From: Eggerthellales bacterium UBA948
GTDB taxonomy: Bacteria; Actinomycetota; Coriobacteriia; Coriobacteriales; UBA8131
DNA length: 6,201 nt
Direction: 5' to 3'
Assembly (NCBI GenBank): GCA_002293265.1
Contig: DBCW01000027.1
Span: 5,325 to 11,525 of the forward strand
In this document: piece by piece, positions 1 through 5,598 of the stretch
How positions within the stretch are numbered: the stretch's first letter is position 1
Layout: every line of letters begins with the position of its first letter
The notes under the pieces: model-generated
Databases searched by the model: none
What the model was told of the DNA's origin: nothing
The model's input: only the letters and a program-made list of their open reading frames with translations
Translations under genes and position numbers: made by a program

Positions 1-753
1 AGCGCCAAGGACAGTTTTCTGGCAGCCATGTCGCATGAAATACGCACGCCACTCACCTCTATCTTGGCGTTTTCTGACATATGGGCAAAAAGCCACAAGC
101 CTCGTAATCCCGATGAGGCGAAGATCATGGACGAGATGCGCATACACTCTCAAAAACTACTCTCGATGGTAAACAATATGTTGGAGATGGCGCGAGTAGA
201 AGCCGGTCGTTTGAACCCCACGCCTGAGCCAATGGATGTGTCCGACTTGCTGGGTAGGGTGCGCGATAATCTCTCTTACCTTGCCGAGAAATACCAAACG
301 AATATTTATTATGCTACCGAGCGTGGTATTCCGGTGCTTATGGCAGACCAAGAGATGTTACGTAAGATTATGGAAAACCTGATCTCCAATGCTATAAAAT
401 TTGTTGACGTAGATGGTCAGGTGGATGTGCGTATTTCCTTTGACCGCTCTACCGGCTTATTGTCGATGGTGGTTAGCGACAATGGTCCGGGAATCGAGCC
501 TCAAGATCTTCCCACTGTATTTGATCGCTTTGTTCAGGGAAAGAGCTTTGGCAAAGCACAAGATGGTAATGGGGAGCAGCGGCCGCGCGATCGTATAAGC
601 GGCAGCGGGCTTGGTCTTGCTTTAGTCAAGGAGTTGGCAGAGCTGCACGGGGGGTCTGTAAAAGTTGAAAGCATCGTAGGGCAGGGGAGCACCTTTACCG
701 TATACATCCGAGCAGATGTTTTGGAGTTAGAAGATGAAGATCCTGATAGCTGA
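1..753 (+). CDS. Sensor histidine kinase, C-terminal catalytic part (5' end outside window)
   Basis: This is the transmitter half of a membrane or PAS-type sensor kinase. It autophosphorylates on histidine and should pass the phosphate to the regulator encoded next door. The frame is open from base 1 and reads SAKDSFLAAMSHEIRTPL, the classic HisKA H-box. The phosphoacceptor His codon is at 34-36. The ATG at 28 lies inside this motif, so it is not the true start. About 250 residues are visible. They comprise the HisKA dimerisation helices, then a HATPase_c domain with an N-box (MENLISNAIKF, about nt 370-405), a G1 box (DNGPGIEP, about nt 478-501) and a G2 box (GSGLGLALVKELAELHGG, about nt 601-654). 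The ATP lid between G1 and G2 carries a polar, Gly/Asp/Arg-rich stretch (KAQDGNGEQRPRDR). An acidic tail (LELEDEDPDS) ends the protein. The sensor domain and signal cannot be seen. The 3' end overlaps the regulator gene by 20 bp, indicating a cotranscribed, translationally linked pair. Confidence 0.96.
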   Translation, partial: SAKDSFLAAMSHEIRTPLTSILAFSDIWAKSHKPRNPDEAKIMDEMRIHSQKLLSMVNNMLEMARVEAGRLNPTPEPMDVSDLLGRVRDNLSYLAEKYQTNIYYATERGIPVLMADQEMLRKIMENLISNAIKFVDVDGQVDVRISFDRSTGLLSMVVSDNGPGIEPQDLPTVFDRFVQGKSFGKAQDGNGEQRPRDRISGSGLGLALVKELAELHGGSVKVESIVGQGSTFTVYIRADVLELEDEDPDS

Positions 754-1420
754 TGATGACGAGGGGATGCGTACTTTAGTTGGACACATTGTAAAAGAAG
801 CAGGCCACGAGTTATTTAGCGCCGTGGATGGGCAAGAAGCTTTACAGATGTTTGAAGAGGTTCGCCCTGATCTGCTGATCCTTGATGTGATGATGCCAAT
901 GCTTAACGGATTTGAGGTCTGCGAAAAGCTGCGGGCACGCAAGTCCACCGTGCCGATCATTTTACTAACGGCCAAAGGAGACATTGTTGACAAGAGCATT
1001 GGCTTTAAAGCCGGAGCTGATGACTATCTGGTAAAACCGTTTATTGCACAGGAATTGCAACTGCGTATCGAGGCGCTTCTCAGACGCGGCAACAAAGGAA
1101 TCACCAATGGCTACATTGCGGATAAACTTCGCTTCGACGACCTCGAAATTGACATCAAGCGGCGAAAAGTAGAAGTTCGCGGTGCCCCCATAGAGCTCAC
1201 GCCAAAGGAGTTTCACCTACTCCACATGCTGGCAAGCAACCCGGGAGTGGTTTTCACACGCGACCAGATAATCGAAGACATCTGGGGATCCAAATACACA
1301 GGCGAGATCACCGGGATCACGGTATTAACGCATCGCCTGCGAGAAAAGATTGAACTAGACCCCAGCAATCCTCGCTACATTCAAACAGTGTGGCACGTGG
1401 GCTATAGATTTGGAGATTAA
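734..1420 (+). CDS. OmpR/PhoB-family two-component response regulator
   Basis: This is a DNA-binding transcription factor of 228 residues, the usual length for the family, and presumably the partner of the upstream kinase. The receiver domain (about residues 1-117) has the acidic pair D8/D9, phosphoacceptor D51 in LLILDVMMP, the conserved T79 in LLTAK, and K101 in LVKPF. The C-terminal winged-helix Trans_reg_C domain (about residues 130-226) shows ELTPKEFHLLHML, the TRDQIIEDIWG segment and the final RYIQTVWHVGYRFGD hairpin. The ATG start follows a GGAG at 723-726 with a 7-nt spacer. That site lies inside the kinase gene, and the two genes overlap by 20 bp. The gene ends tail to tail with the acetyltransferase gene, sharing TTAA at 1417-1420, so no intergenic terminator fits between them. 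Target genes cannot be deduced from the sequence. Confidence 0.97.
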   Translation: MKILIADDDEGMRTLVGHIVKEAGHELFSAVDGQEALQMFEEVRPDLLILDVMMPMLNGFEVCEKLRARKSTVPIILLTAKGDIVDKSIGFKAGADDYLVKPFIAQELQLRIEALLRRGNKGITNGYIADKLRFDDLEIDIKRRKVEVRGAPIELTPKEFHLLHMLASNPGVVFTRDQIIEDIWGSKYTGEITGITVLTHRLREKIELDPSNPRYIQTVWHVGYRFGD

Positions 1421-1917
1421 CCCAGCACCTTCTCCATAATGAAATCGTCCATGATGAAGCCGTCGCCGATGTCTGTTTCTACTGAGTCTATGGTTTCAAA
1501 CCCGGCAGCCTTGTACGCGCGAATTGCCAGGTCGTTGTATTTGTTTACCGTCAAGTAGATAGCTCTCAGGTTGTTAAACTTACATAGCTGAATGAGGAAC
1601 TGCATGGATGCTTTTGCGTAGCCTTTACCACGCTCGCTTGCGTAAAGGTATAGTTTGGAGAGGAAAAGTCTGCCGTTTTGTTCTTCTGGGTGCACGCCGC
1701 AGTACCCAACTATCTTGCCTTCTGCAACAATTAGGAAATAGAGGTAACCTTCTTCACGGATTTGCTTGGTTATGGCTTGCTTGCTTTGAAAGTTATTGAC
1801 CATGTAATCGGTTTGATCGGCACCTATGTGCTCAGGCCAATACTCATACCAGATATCGCTGGCTACAGCGGCAAGCGTATCGATTCCCGCATCAGTGCAA
1901 ACAGAAATATATTTCAT
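1417..1917 (-). CDS. GNAT-family N-acetyltransferase
   Basis: This is a cytoplasmic acetyl-CoA-dependent N-acetyltransferase whose substrate is unknown. I place the start at the ATG at 1917-1915, giving 166 residues. It is preceded by AAGGGTGG (1928-1921) at good spacing. A further ATG seven codons upstream (1938) has no comparable site and would fall at or ahead of the predicted transcription start. Visible GNAT motifs are LSKLYLYASERGKGYAKASM (residues 87-105), which contains the acetyl-CoA pyrophosphate loop R96-G-K-G-Y-A, and motif B, YLTVNKYNDLAIRAYKAAGF (121-140), ending in the common AGF turn. Both length and motif order are normal for a single-domain GNAT. The gene stands alone on the minus strand, convergent with the response regulator and divergent from the DUF3810 gene. 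Sequence alone does not separate small-molecule (spermidine or antibiotic) acetylation from protein acetylation. Confidence 0.93.
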   Translation of the reverse strand: MKYISVCTDAGIDTLAAVASDIWYEYWPEHIGADQTDYMVNNFQSKQAITKQIREEGYLYFLIVAEGKIVGYCGVHPEEQNGRLFLSKLYLYASERGKGYAKASMQFLIQLCKFNNLRAIYLTVNKYNDLAIRAYKAAGFETIDSVETDIGDGFIMDDFIMEKVLG

Positions 1918-1920
1918 ATG

Positions 1921-1928
1921 CCACCCTT
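1921..1928 (-). promoter_or_regulatory. Ribosome binding site fixing the GNAT start
   Basis: On the minus strand the bases read AAGGGTGG, followed by CAT and then the ATG at 1917. This is the only good Shine-Dalgarno match near the two candidate ATGs (1938 and 1917), so it supports the shorter protein. The region contains a short duplication, with ATGAAgTAT and ATGAAaTAT 21 bp apart. This explains why the extended frame begins with M-K-Y twice. Confidence 0.7.
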
Positions 1929-1943
1929 CATACTTCATATTTT

Positions 1944-1973
1944 AGAATACTTCCACCGCCCCGGTATTTTGAA
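1944..1973 (-). promoter_or_regulatory. Predicted promoter of the GNAT gene
   Basis: On the minus strand a TTCAAA (-35, 1973-1968) and a TATTCT (-10, 1949-1944) are separated by 18 bp. Transcription would begin near 1937, leaving a leader of about 20 nt that contains the AAGGGTGG ribosome site. The -35 box overlaps the -35 box of the divergent plus-strand promoter. The prediction is by eye only. Confidence 0.5.
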
Positions 1974-1998
1974 CATTCTATCAAGCATTAAGTATAAT
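1969..1998 (+). promoter_or_regulatory. Predicted promoter of the DUF3810-like gene, possibly leaderless
   Basis: TTGAAC (-35, 1969-1974) and a perfect TATAAT (-10, 1993-1998) are 18 bp apart. The expected transcription start, 6-8 nt past the -10 box, falls on or next to the ATG at 2005. No Shine-Dalgarno sequence stands before that ATG, which fits a leaderless or near-leaderless message. The -35 box overlaps that of the divergent GNAT promoter. Confidence 0.55.
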
Positions 1999-2004
1999 GA
2001 AAGC

Positions 2005-3132
2005 ATGAATAATAGAAAAACTAGGGAACCTCAACAAAACCTATTTCGCAGCTATTTAATAAGGCATCTAATCCTTGTCGTTGCAGTTGTATTGCTTGTG
2101 TCCTACTACGCTTTAAGGAATCTTCGCCCTGTTGCAGACTTTGCAACCACCAACATTGCACAGCCGTGGTCACGCTTCGCTGGCAGCATATTTGGAGTAT
2201 TTCCTTTTTCGGTAGCAGAGTGTCTAAGCGTGTTTGTGATTTTGGGCGTGCTTGCCTACATCATCGTCTCAATTATAAGAATCATAAGGTATCCTGAAAG
2301 ACTAAGACGCATGTACGCAATGCTGATTACGCTTCTGGCGGGTGTGGCAACTTTCTACATGCTCATTTGCTGGTTGTGGGGCATAGGTTATTACTCCTAT
2401 ACCTTTGCTGAACAAAGCGGCATCGAAGCTAAATCAGTAAGTGCAGAAGAGCTAAAGCTAGTTACTATTTATTTTGCAGAAGAGGCTAATAAGGCAGCAG
2501 AGAGAGTTGAGCGAGATGTAAACGACATATACGTTTGCGATACACGAATGATCTTAACGGAAGCTCCAAAACTCTACAAAGATCTGCCTGCAGAGTTTGC
2601 CTTCATACAAGGACCGGATGTTCAAGCAAAACCATTGTTGCTTTCCTGCTTCATGAGTCATACCAACTTTAGCGGCGTATTTGTGCCCTTTACCGGCGAA
2701 TCTAATATAAATATTGATATACCGGACTGTTTTATCCCGGCCACAGTGGCACACGAGCTAAGTCATCAAAGAGGCGTAATGAGAGAGCAGGATGCCAATT
2801 TTACAGCTATATTAACCTGTATGCGAAGCGACGATGCCAATTACAATTACAGTGGTGCCCTGCTTGCATACACAAATCTTGCCCGGGCATTAAAGCAAGC
2901 CAATCCGGATTACTGGGAAGAGGTTAAAACGTACGTTAGCGATAAAGCGCGCAAGGATCTCGAAGCAAACAACAAGTACTGGGAGCAGTTTCAAACCCCG
3001 ATTGCCGATATAAGCGAAGCAACTTATGAGGAATTCCTACACGATCAAGGTCAAGAGCTGGGGCTAAAAAGCTACGGAGCCTGTGTAGACTTACTGGTAG
3101 CTTACTATGGAGAAGCGGCGCAGCCGGCATAA
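2005..3132 (+). CDS. DUF3810-type membrane metallopeptidase-like protein
   Basis: This is a 375-residue membrane protein with a zinc-peptidase signature. Its substrate is unknown. The N-terminal third has three hydrophobic segments (about residues 20-37, 72-93 and 107-129). A large soluble domain follows, carrying VAHELSHQRG with the HExxH zinc/catalytic motif at 250-254, then MREQDANFTAIL (259-270). As I recall the DUF3810 family, it usually reads close to E-D-E-A-N-F here. E261 or D263 would be the candidate third metal ligand, and D263 would be a conservative Glu-to-Asp change. The reading frame is open further upstream to 1762, but that part lies over the GNAT gene and its promoter. The ATG at 2005 sits just after a perfect -10 box, so I take it as the start. 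The stop codon lies in the first bases of an intergenic repeat. The gene is probably transcribed alone. Family assignment rests on the motif and topology. Peptidase activity is inferred. Confidence 0.85.
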   Translation: MNNRKTREPQQNLFRSYLIRHLILVVAVVLLVSYYALRNLRPVADFATTNIAQPWSRFAGSIFGVFPFSVAECLSVFVILGVLAYIIVSIIRIIRYPERLRRMYAMLITLLAGVATFYMLICWLWGIGYYSYTFAEQSGIEAKSVSAEELKLVTIYFAEEANKAAERVERDVNDIYVCDTRMILTEAPKLYKDLPAEFAFIQGPDVQAKPLLLSCFMSHTNFSGVFVPFTGESNINIDIPDCFIPATVAHELSHQRGVMREQDANFTAILTCMRSDDANYNYSGALLAYTNLARALKQANPDYWEEVKTYVSDKARKDLEANNKYWEQFQTPIADISEATYEEFLHDQGQELGLKSYGACVDLLVAYYGEAAQPA

Positions 3133-3169
3133 CAGGGGCATAACATGGGACGGAGTAGGTAACAGGGGG
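3128..3169. repeat. Intergenic repeat, copy A (AACAGGG-rich)
   Basis: The stretch opens with CATAACAGGGGCATAACA and continues through GGAGT to another AACAGGGGG. AACAGGG-like units begin at 3131, 3142 (AACATGGG) and 3161. The same order and similar spacing recur at 5272-5314. The stop codon of the DUF3810 gene is formed by its first bases. The stretch has no visible coding role. Confidence 0.55.
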
Positions 3170-3237
3170 TACAGAAGGTGCCTACTATTCAAAAATATAA
3201 TGGTAGTTGTACGATCCTAAGTTTATGCAATACTCTG

Positions 3238-3243
3238 TATAAT
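3238..3243 (+). promoter_or_regulatory. -10-like TATAAT upstream of the phosphotransferase-like gene
   Basis: A perfect TATAAT lies about 50 bp before the ATG at 3293, inside a 160-bp intergenic gap. No convincing -35 hexamer stands 16-18 bp upstream. TTGTAC at 3207-3212 is too far away. A second TATAAT at 3196-3201 also lacks a -35 partner. The gene probably has its own promoter here, but the exact box is uncertain. Confidence 0.3.
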
Positions 3244-3292
3244 TCTTCGCACAGCCAATCTTAAATATAGGCATCAGAAACGAGAAAGAATT

Positions 3293-4381
3293 ATGGAGCA
3301 CAGCGAGTATAGCAAGCTAAGGGTTGCACAGTACCTGCGGGAGAATGTTGAGCTACAAGCTGCGCTTGGCATAAACTGCAATGCGCTTTTTGAGTTGCAC
3401 CATTTGGGTATGGGCGAGCATAACCTCAACTATTGGTTTAAGGCTTCAACAAGTGAGCAAAAATATGTATTGCGAGTTAACGTTACACCGCAGCCTTTTC
3501 ACGACGATCAAGTCTTGTACGAATACGAGGCGCTAAAGGCTATTGAGCCTAGTGGCTGTACACCAAAAGCACTTTATCTCGATAACAGCTCAAAGGCTCT
3601 GGGTAAAGGCACACTTGTTGTGGAATATTGCGAAGGTGACGAGCTGGACTTTGACCATCTGCGCCCCGGTGACTTGCGCTGTGCAGCACAGCTGATGGCT
3701 AACATTCATGCTGTAGACATAGGCGATAACTGTTTTGTTCATAGACCTGAGGATCCTTTGCGTGAATTATTCGCGGAGTGCATGCAGCGTTTTGAGTTTT
3801 ATGTTACTTCGGCTTTTGAGGATGCACGCGTCACCAAATGGGTTGAGGCGTTTATTGAAGCTACTAAACCGCAGCTAAATACCAAGCGTTATGATGCTGA
3901 TTGCACTCACATTGTTAACACAGAAACGCTGCCGTCGCACTTTCTCATCCCTGAAGGTTCGGCGATTCAAGCCGCATCAGCATCAGGAGACAGCGGCATG
4001 TTCTGCGTGTCACCCGGAACATTTGTAGATTGGGAACGCCCTATTATTGGCGAAGTCGCCCAAGACGTTTCTTACTTTGTTTCGCCCACCACAACTTTTT
4101 GGGATAGCGAGTATTTGTTTCCCGCAAATCAAATAGAAGGGTTTATTGAGGATTACTGGCGAGCCGTTAACGGACGCTTTGAACCCGGAAACTTTGATGA
4201 GCGGTTTCGCGCTTTTTTCATGGTAACTGCGCTGCGTAATATCACCTGGTGTTGCAGAGCATTAGTTCAGTTTGGCAGCAATCCAAATCTCCACAGAACA
4301 AAGCGAGCTGAGCGCAAACTACCAATCTACCTATCTGATGACTTCATGCAATTGCTAGCGACCGAGTGCTTTAATCTTTAA
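3293..4381 (+). CDS. Phosphotransferase/kinase-fold protein (APH-like) with non-canonical active site
   Basis: This 362-residue cytoplasmic protein has the aminoglycoside-phosphotransferase/choline-kinase fold, but its substrate is unknown. The N-lobe shows a nucleotide-loop-like HHLGMGEHNLNYWF (36-49), a strand KYVLRVN (57-63), and a helix with E77/E79 in YEYEALKAI. In the C-lobe, where the family normally has H-G-D-x4-N, this protein reads VNTETLPSHFLI (208-219), with N-T-E for H-G-D and H216 for the metal-binding Asn. The later metal-binding Asp is kept as D246 in FVDWERP, followed by GEVAQDVSYFVSPTTTFW. From memory, N-T-E with DWE and PTTTFW marks a subgroup of APH-like proteins, so the change is probably ancestral rather than decay. 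About 35 residues separate E211 and D246, against roughly 20 in typical members, and the extra part is small-residue rich (AASASGDSG). The start is supported only by a weak GAGAAAG. The 3' end overlaps the phosphatase gene by 27 bp. An antibiotic-resistance role should not be assumed. Confidence 0.85.
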   Translation: MEHSEYSKLRVAQYLRENVELQAALGINCNALFELHHLGMGEHNLNYWFKASTSEQKYVLRVNVTPQPFHDDQVLYEYEALKAIEPSGCTPKALYLDNSSKALGKGTLVVEYCEGDELDFDHLRPGDLRCAAQLMANIHAVDIGDNCFVHRPEDPLRELFAECMQRFEFYVTSAFEDARVTKWVEAFIEATKPQLNTKRYDADCTHIVNTETLPSHFLIPEGSAIQAASASGDSGMFCVSPGTFVDWERPIIGEVAQDVSYFVSPTTTFWDSEYLFPANQIEGFIEDYWRAVNGRFEPGNFDERFRAFFMVTALRNITWCCRALVQFGSNPNLHRTKRAERKLPIYLSDDFMQLLATECFNL

Positions 4382-5194
4382 ACCGGGCACCATGGATCGT
4401 GCATGAGTGCATGCCAAACGTATCTGCTGAGCATGCTCATCGCTTATTGCCAACTGATTGCGTATAAATGAATCCATGCTGCCATAACTATCATCAACTG
4501 CCTCATAGAATGCACTTAGATTCTCTTCACGCGCACGGTGTGCAAGTGTTAGCTCGTGAGCCTGCACCTCATCGCCATCAGTAAAGCGCAAGAATCTCTT
4601 AAAAGCACTTTGATAGTTTTTGTCGCGGGAGATATTTGTTAGTAGGTAATCTGCGAGAATATCTTCACGGCTGGCGCCTAAAATTGCGAAAATAAGCAAA
4701 GCCATAATACCTGCACGATCTTTGCCGCTGCTGCAATGCACATAAACCGGAGCGCCCAAAATTGTGTGTTCAAATACCTTTGCAAGACCTTTGCGCATCT
4801 GATCTACTGTGCGAGGATTAACCAGCGAACGATAGAAATGATCGGGATCGCAAGCAACGTCGCGCCCGATAACTTTGGTTCCTTTGGCAGGTTCGTGGTA
4901 TTCGAGCCCCACAATCTCCAGGTCGTAGAAAGGAATATGCATGTGTTCAACGCCGCTTTGTGGTGCAATGGGGCTAATGTCGCGTTCCCATCCACAGCGC
5001 AAATCAATCATGCAGGTTATTTTTAGCTGGCGAAAGAGAAGGTCTTTATCGCTAGCGGTAAGAGCCGTAAGTGCCGGGCCACGATAAAACAGACCGGGGT
5101 TCACCACACGGTCTTTGCAGGCGGGGATGCCGCCAAGATCCCTCACATTGTCAGCACCTTGCAACTCAACGATTCTAAACAAAGCTGTTTCCAA
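4355..5194 (-). CDS. Tyrosine-protein phosphatase (Y_phosphatase3 type)
   Basis: This is a cysteine-dependent phosphatase of 279 residues, related to the family that includes mycobacterial PtpB. Its substrates may be phosphotyrosine, phosphoserine/threonine or phosphoinositides. Key features are the N-terminal NVRDLGG (16-22), FYRGPALTALTASD (36-49), the MIDLRCGWER segment (62-71), and the P-loop VHCSSGKDRAG (152-162) with nucleophile C154 and R160. The two residues between Gly and Arg (K-D) are the hallmark of this branch. Its order and length match the family. The start is TTG at 5194-5192. An in-frame TGA stands immediately before it, and no in-frame ATG precedes NVRDLGG, so the non-ATG start is forced unless a nearby TTG is used. 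A G-rich GGGGGCGG lies 11 nt upstream, slightly far for a ribosome site. The gene is monocistronic and convergent with the kinase-like gene, with a 27-bp overlap. No signal peptide is evident. Confidence 0.93.
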   Translation of the reverse strand: METALFRIVELQGADNVRDLGGIPACKDRVVNPGLFYRGPALTALTASDKDLLFRQLKITCMIDLRCGWERDISPIAPQSGVEHMHIPFYDLEIVGLEYHEPAKGTKVIGRDVACDPDHFYRSLVNPRTVDQMRKGLAKVFEHTILGAPVYVHCSSGKDRAGIMALLIFAILGASREDILADYLLTNISRDKNYQSAFKRFLRFTDGDEVQAHELTLAHRAREENLSAFYEAVDDSYGSMDSFIRNQLAISDEHAQQIRLACTHARSMVPGLKIKALGR

Positions 5195-5224
5195 TCAATA
5201 TGCAGCCGCCCCCATGAAAATGCC

Positions 5225-5246
5225 ATGTAACAGAATAAGGCATAAT
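5225..5246. repeat. Possible degenerate repeat fragment
   Basis: The bases read GTAACAG, then AATA, then AGGCATAAT, resembling the head of the AACAGGG-rich repeat (TAACAGGGGCATAACA) with an insertion. It lies 25 bp upstream of copy B, in the gap between the phosphatase gene and the DUF3791 gene. The match is weak and could be chance. Confidence 0.25.
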
Positions 5247-5271
5247 CCCTTTTAGCGCCAAAGGAGTTTAG

Positions 5272-5314
5272 CATAACAGGGCATAACAGAGGAGTGTGTC
5301 CGGGGAGAACAGGG
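5272..5314. repeat. Intergenic repeat, copy B (AACAGGG-rich)
   Basis: This copy starts CATAACAGGGCATAACAG, matching copy A at 3128 over 17 bases with one base missing, and then reads GAGGAGTGTG and ends with AACAGGG. AACAGGG-like units begin at 5275, 5285 (AACAGAGG) and 5308. Offsets from the first unit are 10 and 33 bases, against 11 and 30 in copy A. It lies upstream of the small-gene operon and outside any open frame I accept. Confidence 0.55.
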
Positions 5315-5331
5315 CTTAAGTAAGAAAACCA

Positions 5332-5360
5332 TCGAAAGAGGTATACTTGCGAGTTATACT
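5332..5360 (+). promoter_or_regulatory. Predicted promoter of the DUF3791-DUF3990 operon
   Basis: TCGAAA (-35, 5332-5337) and TATACT (-10, 5355-5360) are separated by 17 bp. Transcription would start near 5367, giving a short leader of about 20 nt with GGAG before the ATG at 5386. The -10 box lies within an interrupted palindrome. This was predicted by eye. Confidence 0.45.
5341..5359. promoter_or_regulatory. Interrupted palindrome, possible operator
   Basis: The bases GTATACTTGCGAGTTATAC form an inverted repeat with arms GTATA and TATAC around a 9-bp centre, plus a symmetric T/A pair inside. It covers the spacer and most of the -10 box of the predicted operon promoter, which is the usual place for a repressor site. 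Arms of five AT-rich bases can arise by chance. Confidence 0.3.
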
Positions 5361-5375
5361 ATGTAATATGAAAAC

Positions 5376-5379
5376 GGAG
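5376..5379 (+). promoter_or_regulatory. Ribosome binding site deciding the DUF3791 start
   Basis: GGAG lies 6 nt before the ATG at 5386. Earlier in-frame starts (TTG at 5347 and ATG at 5368) overlap the promoter or the expected transcription start and lack a Shine-Dalgarno match, so 5386 is preferred. Confidence 0.65.
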
Positions 5380-5385
5380 TGTGCT

Positions 5386-5598
5386 ATGCAAAAAGAACGT
5401 GAGCAAAACCTAATAATTGTCGCAGCGCTAGATCGTTTTGCTGAAAAAAAGGGTATGAGCCTATATGACACAGCCGTTCTCTTCAAGGAATATGGATTAT
5501 TTGATCTGTTGCGCGAAAACTACGAAGTATTGCACACTCAAGATATATTCGAAGGTGCCAGTTTTGCCAGTGATTATCTAGATAGGGTCTCAAAGTGA
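5386..5598 (+). CDS. Small DUF3791-family protein, probable partner of the DUF3990 protein
   Basis: This cytoplasmic protein of 70 residues has no signal peptide or membrane segment. It matches what I know of the DUF3791 family. An N-terminal helix (LIIVAALDRFAEKKGMS) leads to a middle KEYGLFDLL and the signature YEVLHTQ (46-52), followed by a short C-terminal helix. The biochemical function is unknown. DUF3791 genes commonly sit directly before DUF3990 genes, as here, which suggests a protein partner or antitoxin-like role. That role is inference. I chose the ATG at 5386 because GGAG stands 6 nt upstream. The frame is open back to a TTG at 5347, which would add 13 residues that fall in the promoter. 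Its TGA overlaps the GTG start of the next gene by 4 bp (GTGA), implying coupled translation. It is the first gene of a three-gene operon. Confidence 0.8.
   Translation: MQKEREQNLIIVAALDRFAEKKGMSLYDTAVLFKEYGLFDLLRENYEVLHTQDIFEGASFASDYLDRVSK

Noticed and set aside
1918..1938. Seven-residue N-terminal extension of the GNAT protein
   Set aside because: The ATG at 1938 has no good ribosome site and lies at the predicted transcription start. It arises from a short local duplication of the MKY-coding bases.
1762..2004. Upstream extension of the DUF3810-like frame by 81 residues
   Set aside because: It overlaps the GNAT coding sequence and both promoters. The true start at 2005 directly follows a perfect -10 box.
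3154..3186. Hairpin AGTAGGTA / TGCCTACT as terminator of the DUF3810 gene
   Set aside because: The 8-bp stem has one wobble pair and a 17-nt loop, with no T tract after it. It is too weak to call a terminator.
3293..4381. Calling the kinase-fold gene an aminoglycoside resistance gene
   Set aside because: The active-site residues differ from true aminoglycoside kinases. Only the fold is supported, not the substrate.
4736..5026. Plus-strand open frame of 96 codons opposite the phosphatase gene
   Set aside because: It lies entirely within the phosphatase gene, has no recognisable domain and no supporting ribosome site. It is a shadow of the real gene.
5248..5264. Small CCTTT / AAAGG hairpin in the gap before the DUF3791 gene
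   Set aside because: It has only five mostly A-T pairs and no T tract, so it is likely chance.
5347..5385. Earlier TTG or ATG start for the DUF3791 protein
   Set aside because: These codons overlap the predicted -10 box or transcription start and lack a Shine-Dalgarno match. GGAG clearly serves the ATG at 5386.
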